Shown here piece after piece: positions 1 through 6,392 of a DNA stretch of 6,507 bases. The notes below the pieces were generated by a model. That model saw only the letters and a list, made by a program, of their open reading frames with translations. It searched no databases and was not told the origin of the DNA. The stretch spans positions 1-6,507 of the forward strand of contig JAUWWJ010000093.1 in assembly GCA_030616935.1 (NCBI GenBank). Direction: 5' to 3'. The position numbers were made by a program, and so were the translations under genes. How positions within the stretch are numbered: position 1 is the stretch's first letter; every line of letters begins with the position of its first letter. The DNA is from Planctomycetaceae bacterium. GTDB lineage: Bacteria > Planctomycetota > Planctomycetia > Pirellulales > UBA1268.

Positions 1-153
1 AACGCTTTAGAATGTAGAGAATTCATAGCAAGGTCTCCATGTTGGCGGAAAAATGACACCCTTTCTGTCTCATGATTCCGCAAGAGGGCGGTTTGATATC
101 AGTTGGCCATCAACACACAAAAGAAACACGTGCTCACGCGGTTTTTACTGCGG

Positions 154-1278
154 TTAATACCGACTTTCAAAACCCGCGAAGGCCCCATGGATGATTGATT
201 CAGAGCCAGTCCCAATGCCTTCAAGACGTGCTGCTGAAGCGGGCAACGTCGATGGCCACTGTCCGTCAGCTTGAGCTATGTTCCCTACTCCAACTACTCG
301 ATAACCCAGCCAGAGACTCCACCGTTCGCTTATATCCCACGCCACCGACGTATCGACTGAGCCCAGCCAAGAAAAAACATCGATCGCAGAGCGCACATCA
401 GCCGTTGTTGCACCGCTTTCAGTTGCCCTATTGCTGCTTGCATTCCCTGCAAGCAAAAACTTAGGAACGATAACAAACCGCATTTTGGGTGCAATCTCCC
501 AGTCGAATCTCCCTCCGAACTGCCCACCAAATAAATTGTTGTTTGTCGCTGTCTGAAGTTCGAGGCTAGATGGTACATCAAGAATCAATTGATCTTCGAG
601 TTGAAAAAATCGGAAACCCGCCAACCATGCCCAATTGATGCGTTGATTTCCCTGATGGAACTCTGGACGGGTTTGTGGTGAGTAAAGCCAATTAATTTCA
701 ATGTTATTTATTGTGTCAGACCGTGTTAACACTCCGTTGGTTGCTCCCGCCTGCTGCTGAGCAGACGACCCCATATTGTAAACACCCCAATAGATAAACT
801 CGATAGCGTGCTCTTGACGATCTCCAAACCACCGACCAAGTCTCAGGTCTACACCACCTGGCCAACTGGCCGAAGCTGACCGCGTTGAAACTATGAGCGG
901 AGGCGCGCCGGGCCCTGTTGATGTCCCACCATCAGGCAGGGATCGAGTCATAATTAAGCCACTTGCACTGGCAAACCATCGGGGCCAACATTGCTTACTT
1001 GGCAACCCAATACAGGACGAATTGCCTCCATATCTCTGACACCAATCATCCTCATAGAAATCACAGCTTTCACCGTCGACATCAACAAAGAGTGCTGGAG
1101 TTATCAGTTCTCCTGAGACTAACAGAGGCATCTCAATTAGTTGCCCTGAATCATCAAGTACGTACTCATCCGCTTTTAGAAAAATCGATTTGCAAACAAG
1201 ACTCAACAGAACGAATGCAATCGCTACTCGATACGCGGTGCGTAAAGCTAAAGTTTGGACAACTCCCCAAAGCGACAT
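154..1278 (-). CDS. BBP7-type outer-membrane beta-barrel protein
   Basis: Predicted outer-membrane beta-barrel of the planctomycete BBP7 family, 374 residues; the family's molecular role is unknown. The N-terminus is a signal peptide: basic and neutral residues, then a hydrophobic core at 18-29 (AIAFVLLSLVC), with a likely cleavage after LKA (34-36). Residues 72-97 carry four cysteines spaced C-x7-C-x8-C-x7-C. From about residue 99 (WPRWFASASGLIM) the barrel begins; family-like stretches include WAWLAGFRFFQLEDQLIL (217-233), NNLFGGQFGGRFDW (248-260) and the ending HGAFAGFESRY, whose terminal tyrosine suits an outer-membrane barrel. The frame stays open upstream to a TTG at 1353, but the ATG at 1278 puts the signal peptide near the N-terminus and is preferred; no clear Shine-Dalgarno precedes either. 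It is divergent from folC across 214 bp. Family assignment is by recognition of these motifs; the start is less certain. Confidence 0.85.
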   Translation of the reverse strand: MSLWGVVQTLALRTAYRVAIAFVLLSLVCKSIFLKADEYVLDDSGQLIEMPLLVSGELITPALFVDVDGESCDFYEDDWCQRYGGNSSCIGLPSKQCWPRWFASASGLIMTRSLPDGGTSTGPGAPPLIVSTRSASASWPGGVDLRLGRWFGDRQEHAIEFIYWGVYNMGSSAQQQAGATNGVLTRSDTINNIEINWLYSPQTRPEFHQGNQRINWAWLAGFRFFQLEDQLILDVPSSLELQTATNNNLFGGQFGGRFDWEIAPKMRFVIVPKFLLAGNASSNRATESGATTADVRSAIDVFSWLGSVDTSVAWDISERWSLWLGYRVVGVGNIAQADGQWPSTLPASAARLEGIGTGSESIIHGAFAGFESRY

Positions 1279-1492
1279 GCCGTACGTCTGTTTTCTGTTA
1301 TACAATTGGTGTAACCTAAAAACCTTTGTGACCGTGCACGGGCTATATTGCAACTAAGACGGGGATAGAGCCATAACCTCGATTCGCAGAGCCTTTAAAA
1401 ATACTTGGTGAAATGCAACCGCGGTTTCATTAGACATCCTCTTAGTCCACTACCTAGAACAACCACCTTCCCTGAATTGCCAAGATACTTCC
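1279..1492. other. Divergent intergenic region between barrel gene and folC
   Basis: This 214-bp stretch separates the start codons of two divergent genes, so it should hold both promoters. No convincing -35/-10 pair was found for either direction. A TATAAC hexamer on the minus strand about 20 bases before the barrel gene lacks a matching -35 element. The clearest structure is the imperfect 20-bp dyad at 1412-1431, annotated separately. If the barrel protein started at its upstream TTG (1353), part of this stretch would be coding. Confidence 0.5.
1412..1431. promoter_or_regulatory. Imperfect 20-bp palindrome, possible operator
   Basis: AATGCAACCGCGGTTTCATT is a dyad with nine of ten complementary pairs; the only mismatch is C1416 against T1427. 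The core AACCGCGGTT is a perfect 10-bp palindrome. It ends 61 bases before the folC ATG and lies about 134 bases upstream of the barrel gene's ATG, a reasonable place for a dimeric regulator serving either gene. It has no T-run, so it does not look like a terminator. The regulatory role is an inference from symmetry and position. Confidence 0.3.
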
Positions 1493-2899
1493 ATGGGAGT
1501 CTTCTCCGAAAAAACAAACTCACGCCTGACGCGGATTGGAGCTCTCCAGTGGCTTGAAAAAAGATCTAATTTTGAGCACCGACCGGCTAATCAAGATCAT
1601 AAAACAGCATTTACGCTCACCCGTATGCGAGCTTTACTAAGAGCGATCGGCAACCCACAGCATCAGTTTCCCTCTGCGCATCTCGCTGGCACAAAGGGCA
1701 AGGGGTCAACCGCGGCCATGCTGGCAGCAATTATGCAGGCTGCTGGCTACAGAGTGGGCTGCTATCTATCACCTCATGTCAACAGGATTGAAGAGCGAAT
1801 TTGTGTAGCTGGAAAACAGATCTCCTCGCCAGACTTACTCGCAGCATTCCGCACAGTGATTCCTGCTGTTGAAAAACTTGATCAAAAGGCATCTCGCAAG
1901 AAAATGCCCGGTCCAACTTGGTTTGAAGTTCTCACGGCTGTCGCATTTACTCATTTTAAGCAGACACAGGTTGATATTGCTGTGATTGAGACCGGCCTTG
2001 GTGGACGACTTGATGCAACAAACCTGTGCAACCCTGTCGTGTCTTTGATTACCAACATCAGCCTCGATCATACCGAAGTCCTGGGAAATACGATCCGTGC
2101 TATTGCTACTGAAAAAGCTGGCATAATACGGCGAGGCATCCCTGTAATATCGACGGCAATTCATCCAGATGCATTTCGTGTGGTAGTAGATAAGGCGCGA
2201 ACAAAACGAACAAAGCTCTTCCTCCTCAATCGCGACTTCACAATCAACCAAATCACGAACACAAAACCAAGTAGTTCCCATCAAGCGACTTTACATTCAT
2301 TCGAGATTCAGGCCCCACCCGGATCACAAGGCACGGTCTATAAAACTGCAATGGCAGGTATTCATCAAGCAGAAAATGCTGCATCAGCAGTTATGGCCAC
2401 GAAAGTACTTTCCGAAAAAGGCTTCGCAATTAACAAGCAAGCGATTGCCACCGGTCTCCGAAAAACCCGTCTTCCTGCTCGCATAGAGTGGGTGTCAGAT
2501 TCCCCTCCCATCATTCTTGATGCAGCACATAACGTTGCTTCGATGGAATCCCTAGTGAAAACATTGTCTGATCAAAGCAACTTACCCAAGAAAAGAGTCC
2601 TCATTTTTGCTGCGAGTGCTGACAAAAAACTTGGTGCAATGCTGCGGGCAAGCAAAGCCTACTTCACTGATATTGTCCTTACACGATATGCAACAAATCC
2701 TCGAGCCGCCACTATAACGAGACTGCGCAAAGCAGCCGAAGAGGGAGGGTGGCGAGATCCTCACGTAGCGGCCTCGCCTACAGAGGCAGTAACAGTTGGC
2801 AAACGGCTTTCGGGCCAAAAAGGTCTGCTATGCATAGCAGGCAGTTTTTTCCTTGCTGCTGAAGTCCGCACCGTTTTGACTGCACTCATCGATTCATGA
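1493..2899 (+). CDS. folC: Bifunctional dihydrofolate synthase / folylpolyglutamate synthase
   Basis: Cytoplasmic Mur-ligase-family enzyme that uses ATP to join glutamate to dihydropteroate and to extend the glutamate tail of folates. Its 468 residues are slightly longer than the usual 420-440. Visible motifs in order: N-terminal helix RIGALQWLEKRSNFEHR (14-30); P-loop HLAGTKGKGST (63-73), with Lys68 where many bacteria have Asn; ETGLGGRLDATN (166-177); ITNISLDHTEVLGNT (187-200); TEKAGI (206-211), whose Lys208 matches the lysine carbamylated in the family; HQAENAASAV (291-300), at the junction with the C-terminal domain; RLPARIEW (326-333); and LDAAHN (342-347). All key residues are present, so it should be active. 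The ATG at 1493 lies just before the first conserved helix, but no strong Shine-Dalgarno precedes it. It faces the S41 gene tail to tail. Substrate range (one or both activities) cannot be read from sequence. Confidence 0.95.
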   Translation: MGVFSEKTNSRLTRIGALQWLEKRSNFEHRPANQDHKTAFTLTRMRALLRAIGNPQHQFPSAHLAGTKGKGSTAAMLAAIMQAAGYRVGCYLSPHVNRIEERICVAGKQISSPDLLAAFRTVIPAVEKLDQKASRKKMPGPTWFEVLTAVAFTHFKQTQVDIAVIETGLGGRLDATNLCNPVVSLITNISLDHTEVLGNTIRAIATEKAGIIRRGIPVISTAIHPDAFRVVVDKARTKRTKLFLLNRDFTINQITNTKPSSSHQATLHSFEIQAPPGSQGTVYKTAMAGIHQAENAASAVMATKVLSEKGFAINKQAIATGLRKTRLPARIEWVSDSPPIILDAAHNVASMESLVKTLSDQSNLPKKRVLIFAASADKKLGAMLRASKAYFTDIVLTRYATNPRAATITRLRKAAEEGGWRDPHVAASPTEAVTVGKRLSGQKGLLCIAGSFFLAAEVRTVLTALIDS

Positions 2900-2936
2900 A
2901 AATCGGTTAAACACTCTCACCATTGATCAATCAACG

Positions 2937-4256
2937 TTACTTTTGAGTGTCGAAAAGCGTGAGCGCTCGGCCTAGAACAGGGTCCGCATGTCTTGGCAAC
3001 AGGCCGCCTGGGTCAAGTACCGCACTGGACTGGCCGGACCGATCCCGATCCTGTCTCCAAGTAATCCAGTCCTCGAGTTGCTTTCGTGTCGGTGAAAACG
3101 CAAAGTTTGAATCCGGTCGAACACCCCATGCATCGGACTCAGTACTGGTACTCAAACGATGAAGGGAAGTACCACTGGGTCGCTGATATTCGTTCGTTGT
3201 CAGCTGTATAGCTCCAGGCCCACTTGAAAGTGTGGTTATTGTTTGTATCGAGGCGTTGCCAAACGTGCGACTGCCAACAATCGTTGCCCGCTTGTGGTCC
3301 TGGAGACAGGCTGCAACTATTTCGGCCACACTCGCAGTAAATTCGTCAACCAGAACAGCTATCGGTACACCTTTGAGCACTTGGCCAGCGGTTGCTGTCC
3401 ACTTCTGCTGTAGTTGTTTGCGATTAGAACGATTCAACCTGTCATTTGTTACTGCAGCGATTAATCCGTCCTCTAGGAAAAGATCGCACAATGCAATACC
3501 ACCCTCCAATATGCCACCAGAATTACCACGCAGGTCGATGACAAGCCCTTTGGGGGGTTGCTTGAATACAAGCTTTTCAATCAACGCGGCAACTTCAGCA
3601 TCTGTTCGTTTGCTAAAGTGGCTGATTCTCAGATATGCAATGGTCGGATCACCTTCCAGCCACCAATCCCACTTCCCACTAGGCAACCGGCGGTCTCCTC
3701 GCACGCTTTCAATTGTGATATTTTGACGACTGATAGTAATGTCTTGAATCGCCGAACGATCATTCAGGCCGACACCTTGTTTTCTAATACAAAGATCCAC
3801 CTGACTGCCTACCTCACCACGAAACTGAGCAACTATTTCGGAAAGATTACGTCCACTTGTCTCGATACCCTCGACGCTAACTATACGATCCCCAGATCGA
3901 ATACCAGCCTGCCAAGCAGGCCCTCCATACACGGGCGCAACAACAACAATATCTCCTGAAGATAGTTCGGCATCAAGTTCTACACCAATACCTGCAAACT
4001 CTTTCTTAAAGTCTCTCTCATAGTTTCTTAACTTTGATGGCTCAATGAATTCTGAACGATCATCGAGTTTACGAAAGACACCCTCCATTGCTGCTTGAAA
4101 GAGTTGCTCTGAATCAACGTTTCGGAAATACCCCTTATCAATGCGATAGATGACTTCAGCAAAACGCTTCCCCTGACCAGTTCGATCCTGAGCAGCGCAG
4201 GCGAGGAGGCACCCAGGCACAACAATCGCAATAATAAGAAGATTTCTTCGGTGCAT
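2937..4256 (-). CDS. PDZ-S41 C-terminal processing peptidase homologue lacking the catalytic lysine
   Basis: Secreted S41-family (CtpA/Prc) protein of 439 residues; active members cleave envelope proteins near their C-termini with a Ser-Lys pair. Residues 1-20 are a signal sequence (MHRRNLLIIAIVVPGCLLAC); C20 or C16 could be lipidated, though neither lipobox is ideal. A helical cap lies at 30-85, a PDZ domain at about 86-165 (FAGIGVELDAEL, GIRSGDRIVSVEGI, RGEVGSQVDL), a W-D-W-W linker at 196-199, and the protease core from about 205. Conserved features include VIDLRGNSGGIL (239-250), VDEFTASVAEIVAACLQDHKRATIVG (303-328) with nucleophile Ser309, and FGNASIQT (332-339) with Gln338. Aligned to Prc (Ser452, Lys477, Gln481), the lysine position is Asn334, codon AAC at 3255-3257. 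The spacing Ser+25 matches exactly, so the fold is intact but normal catalysis is doubtful. The gene is divergent from the LysM gene. The family call is firm; inactivity is predicted. Confidence 0.9.
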   Translation of the reverse strand: MHRRNLLIIAIVVPGCLLACAAQDRTGQGKRFAEVIYRIDKGYFRNVDSEQLFQAAMEGVFRKLDDRSEFIEPSKLRNYERDFKKEFAGIGVELDAELSSGDIVVVAPVYGGPAWQAGIRSGDRIVSVEGIETSGRNLSEIVAQFRGEVGSQVDLCIRKQGVGLNDRSAIQDITISRQNITIESVRGDRRLPSGKWDWWLEGDPTIAYLRISHFSKRTDAEVAALIEKLVFKQPPKGLVIDLRGNSGGILEGGIALCDLFLEDGLIAAVTNDRLNRSNRKQLQQKWTATAGQVLKGVPIAVLVDEFTASVAEIVAACLQDHKRATIVGSRTFGNASIQTITTLSSGPGAIQLTTNEYQRPSGTSLHRLSTSTESDAWGVRPDSNFAFSPTRKQLEDWITWRQDRDRSGQSSAVLDPGGLLPRHADPVLGRALTLFDTQK

Positions 4257-4581
4257 TACTGTATTTCACCAGCAAAAGGTCCATCATGACAACCGCGCTC
4301 CTGAAAATAAGATGGTAGGAGGTAAAATCCTGACACAACTCTTTTCCCGCACAATAAAAAACCATCTGCTCCAGAACAAAATTTGAGTCAAACAGGGCAA
4401 TTTACAGCCATTAGGGACAGCTCAATCTAGGTCAGCAAAGCATAAGAATGAATAATTCTCGTGAACCATGAAAATCCTGTACGGAATGAGTCTTTTGGCA
4501 GAAGCGATCTGGTACAGATTTCCTCCCTTGTTTAGTGTCTTCGCAGTTGTCCGAATCCCTCAGCGTTAGGAGCCATGTTCG
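4257..4581. other. Divergent intergenic region between S41 and LysM genes
   Basis: A 325-bp stretch without a convincing gene, holding the start regions of two divergent envelope genes. It contains a 33-codon open frame (4468-4569, plus strand) that ends inside the LysM gene's ribosome binding site. A perfect AGGAGGT at 4317-4323 is followed by no usable start codon. The repeat AGATGGT (4310-4316) can pair with ACCATCT (4361-4367), and GATGG (4311-4315) can alternatively pair with CCATC (4281-4285). The best plus-strand promoter-like pair is CTGACA (4330-4335) with AATAAA (4353-4358), spacing 17, which is weak. No known riboswitch or RNA family was recognised. Confidence 0.5.
4567..4572 (+). 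promoter_or_regulatory. Ribosome binding site of the LysM gene
   Basis: TAGGAG lies nine bases before the ATG at 4582 and fixes that start. A second ATG at 4575 is out of frame and only two bases from the motif, too close to be used. The TAG of this motif is also the stop codon of a 33-codon upstream open frame. Confidence 0.7.
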
Positions 4582-5754
4582 ATGGCACGTCGATCAAAGT
4601 CAAAGCATCGCAGAGAACAGCAAAATGATCCTCTCGAAGCCCTGCGTCCACTCATTGTGCTGGGGTTATTAGGCATGATCTTATATGGCGCCTATTCAAT
4701 CATCCAGAAAGGCCCCAAAGAAACAAACCAAGAATGGCAACCTCCAGAAGCAACACACACCGCCACTTCTGATGCGCCACCATTCAAACCATCAGTAACT
4801 ACACCGCCACTAACCACACCACCTTCAGTGGAAGTACAGACACCTCCCGGTGCGCTCACGAGTCTTCCTCCCAATCAAATACCGACTCCTTCAGCACCCC
4901 TCGGTGCGCAAGCGTTGGTCACGGATCAACCTTTGTCTCCTGGTACCGAACAGATGCCACCAACGTACATTGATGCTGTTCCTGCTGTTCCCCCAAAGTT
5001 CCAATCACATGATGACACGGCCGGACTCGTTAGGGAAAACATGGCCGAACAAAAAGAATCTGTAGCTTTCACTGCAGCGTGGACGGATGCCCATAATAAA
5101 CTTGAAGCTGGTCGATATGCCGAAGCACTTGCCGTTCTTTCGGTGTGGTATGACAATCCTTCCCTCAGCGTTGAAGAAAACCATCAACTTGAAAGACTTC
5201 TTGGACAACTCGCTGGGACTGTTATCTACTCAACGCAAGACATGCTGCTACCACCGCATACGGTAGCTGGAGGAGAGACGCTTGAAACTATTGCCAAGCC
5301 GCTTAATATCCCTTGGAAATTACTTTCAAAAATAAACGGTGTTGCATCAGATGAACTTACCACTGGCCAACGGATCAAAGTTCTGCGAGGTCCGTTCGAT
5401 GGTGTTGTAAGCGTTTCAAGACGCAGAATAAGTCTTCAAGTAGGTGGTCGGTATGCAGGAACTTTTCCTGCCGCTATTGGCAAGGGCTTCGCAAGCCGCT
5501 CAGGATCCTCAGTGAAACTACTTCATATTCAGGACGAGACGAAGACTCAAACCGCTCAGACAGTTCCAGTGGGCTTTCGTCCCGCAGGTCGAGCGGCCAT
5601 TATTCTTGAAAACGGCTTAAGTATTCAACCGGCCAATGACCCGAGTTTTGTCACGAAAGTACCAGAAGACAATGTGCTTCTCGTATCATCTGCTGACTTC
5701 AATGATTTAGCCGGCATTCTTGGACAGGGATCACACTTACTCGTTCGGGAATAG
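4582..5754 (+). CDS. Membrane-anchored LysM protein with degenerate L,D-transpeptidase (YkuD-like) domain
   Basis: 390-residue envelope protein, probably a single-pass membrane protein with its bulk outside the cytoplasmic membrane. Order: basic cytoplasmic tail (1-13), transmembrane helix (about 22-41, LRPLIVLGLLGMILYGAYSI), Pro/Thr-rich linker (50-140), helical TPR-like pair (163-218; AGRYAEALAVLSVWYDNPSLS), LysM domain (225-268; HTVAGGETLETIAKPLNIPW, ending TGQRIKVLRG) that should bind peptidoglycan glycan, then a YkuD-like domain (270-390). The last domain keeps fold features such as RYAGTFPAAIG (290-300) and SSADFNDLAGILGQGSHLLV (369-388). The active-site block, normally H-G-x13-S-x-G-C-x-R, reads Q349-P350 and later N364-V365-L366-L367: the His, Cys and Arg are all lost with spacing kept. 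It is therefore predicted to bind the wall but not crosslink it. The start is supported by TAGGAG nine bases upstream. It is divergent from the S41 gene and 143 bp ahead of a small secreted-protein gene. The LysM call is firm; the YkuD relation rests on a by-eye alignment. Confidence 0.82.
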   Translation: MARRSKSKHRREQQNDPLEALRPLIVLGLLGMILYGAYSIIQKGPKETNQEWQPPEATHTATSDAPPFKPSVTTPPLTTPPSVEVQTPPGALTSLPPNQIPTPSAPLGAQALVTDQPLSPGTEQMPPTYIDAVPAVPPKFQSHDDTAGLVRENMAEQKESVAFTAAWTDAHNKLEAGRYAEALAVLSVWYDNPSLSVEENHQLERLLGQLAGTVIYSTQDMLLPPHTVAGGETLETIAKPLNIPWKLLSKINGVASDELTTGQRIKVLRGPFDGVVSVSRRRISLQVGGRYAGTFPAAIGKGFASRSGSSVKLLHIQDETKTQTAQTVPVGFRPAGRAAIILENGLSIQPANDPSFVTKVPEDNVLLVSSADFNDLAGILGQGSHLLVRE

Positions 5755-5807
5755 TGATCTTTTCGGTGTCTTGGCCAAAATTTTGTGAAGGTATAACCTT
5801 TGACGGT

Positions 5808-5830
5808 CCGAAGTAAGATTCGGGTTGTTT
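5808..5830 (+). terminator. Weak possible terminator after the LysM gene
   Basis: CCGAA (5808-5812) can pair with TTCGG (5819-5823) around a six-base loop, with two further G-U type pairs outside, followed by GTTGTTT. It begins 53 bases after the LysM stop codon. The stem is short and the T-run broken, so this is only a candidate; the LysM and downstream genes may be cotranscribed. Confidence 0.2.
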
Positions 5831-5883
5831 GGGAATTGCGGGGAACAGCCGCCGTATTTAATTACGCCTTGTATAAATAGGCA

Positions 5884-5890
5884 GTGGAGG
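5884..5890 (+). promoter_or_regulatory. Ribosome binding site that selects a GTG start
   Basis: GTGGAGG contains GGAGG seven bases before the GTG at 5898, an ideal spacing, which decides the start of the small secreted protein. A TATAAA hexamer at 5872-5877 could be its -10 element, giving a leader of only about ten bases before the motif; no clear -35 element is seen, so the promoter is uncertain. Confidence 0.65.
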
Positions 5891-5897
5891 CAGAAAG

Positions 5898-6353
5898 GTG
5901 TATCTTCAAAAGAGACCAGGCCGAAAGCTCTCTCTCGCTCTATGCATTCTTTTCTCATCCGTTGTTAGCTTCGTTAGCAATGGGTGCACCATGTGCCCAT
6001 CACCTTTCGATTATTCAGGCACAGTACCAGGCGCTGCGAATCAGAATGATTTCCGGGTACGGGCAAATGGTATCCTTCCAATTTGGAGACGACCAAAGCC
6101 GTGGCCTCCTGTTGTGTCCCTAGAGGCGGAAGAGCCTCGCTTAGCGTCAGGTGAGTCCATCGATGACACCTCAACTGTGTCTCGCGTAATAGTTGCATCG
6201 CACGACGAAGAACTATCAATAGCTCGACAGAACAGTTCTGTCCTTATTGATCACGCACCTCAGGAAGTACCTGCTAACGAGGAGGAACAGACTGAGACGA
6301 CTAACTCTATTTCTTCCGAAAAAGTTGACACAGCCTCTTCTAAAGAGTCGTAG
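5898..6353 (+). CDS. Small secreted or lipoprotein with acidic disordered tail
   Basis: 151 residues, function unknown. The N-terminus is a clear export signal: basic YLQKRPGRK (2-10), hydrophobic LSLALCILFSSVVSFV (11-26), then SNGC, where C30 could be a lipid-attachment cysteine although Asn at -2 is not typical. The mature start, C30-T-M-C33-PSPFDYSGTVPG and on to NGILP (58-61), resembles a short cysteine-containing core of small exported planctomycete proteins. A tryptophan/proline patch follows (IWRRPKPWPP, 62-71). From about 75 to the end the chain is rich in Glu, Ser, Thr and Asp, with no predicted hydrophobic or catalytic elements, so it is probably disordered. The GTG start is backed by GGAGG seven bases upstream. 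It follows the LysM gene in the same direction and faces the GlgC-like gene tail to tail. That it is a real gene is well supported by signal and ribosome site; family membership is from memory of similar proteins. Confidence 0.72.
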   Translation: MYLQKRPGRKLSLALCILFSSVVSFVSNGCTMCPSPFDYSGTVPGAANQNDFRVRANGILPIWRRPKPWPPVVSLEAEEPRLASGESIDDTSTVSRVIVASHDEELSIARQNSSVLIDHAPQEVPANEEEQTETTNSISSEKVDTASSKES

Positions 6354-6392
6354 AGAAAAGCATTCGCCGATTACACCTTCGATCAGTGCGCG

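Noticed and set aside
78..91. CCGC/GCGG stem as a terminator near the left edge.
   Set aside because: Only four base pairs, and no proper T-run on either side.
1..153. Possible gene ends at the left edge: a plus-strand frame open from position 1 to TGA at 73-75, and a minus-strand ATG at 26 behind GGAG, open to the edge.
   Set aside because: The plus fragment (24 codons) is not recognisable, and the minus one shows only eight codons. The minus start has a plausible ribosome site and may be a real gene following the barrel gene, but there is too little sequence to annotate it.
1298..1305. TATAAC on the minus strand as a -10 element for the barrel gene.
   Set aside because: No acceptable -35 hexamer at 16-18 bases spacing, and it would leave a very short leader.
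963..1319. Longer open frames opposite or out of phase with the annotated genes, such as 963-1319, 1835-2284, 3232-3726, 3558-3959 and 5974-6219.
   Set aside because: They lie within well-supported genes and their translations show no recognisable domain, signal peptide or plausible composition.
2922..2931. ATTGATCAAT palindrome between the folC and S41 stop codons, as a shared terminator.
   Set aside because: AT-rich, no loop and no T-run in either direction; a 10-bp palindrome of this kind is common by chance.
4317..4323. Perfect AGGAGGT as a ribosome binding site on the plus strand.
   Set aside because: No ATG, GTG or TTG follows within 4-14 bases, so it starts no gene.
4330..4358. CTGACA - 17 bp - AATAAA as the LysM gene promoter.
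   Set aside because: Only partial matches to both hexamers, more than 200 bases from the start codon, and planctomycete promoters are poorly predicted by this consensus.
5600..5754. A frameshift hiding a normal YkuD active site in the LysM gene.
   Set aside because: The reading frame aligns without gaps through both the His and Cys blocks and ends where the domain should end, so the losses are substitutions rather than a frame error.
5776..5785. CAAAATTTTG after the LysM gene as a terminator.
   Set aside because: Self-complementary but without a loop or GC stem.
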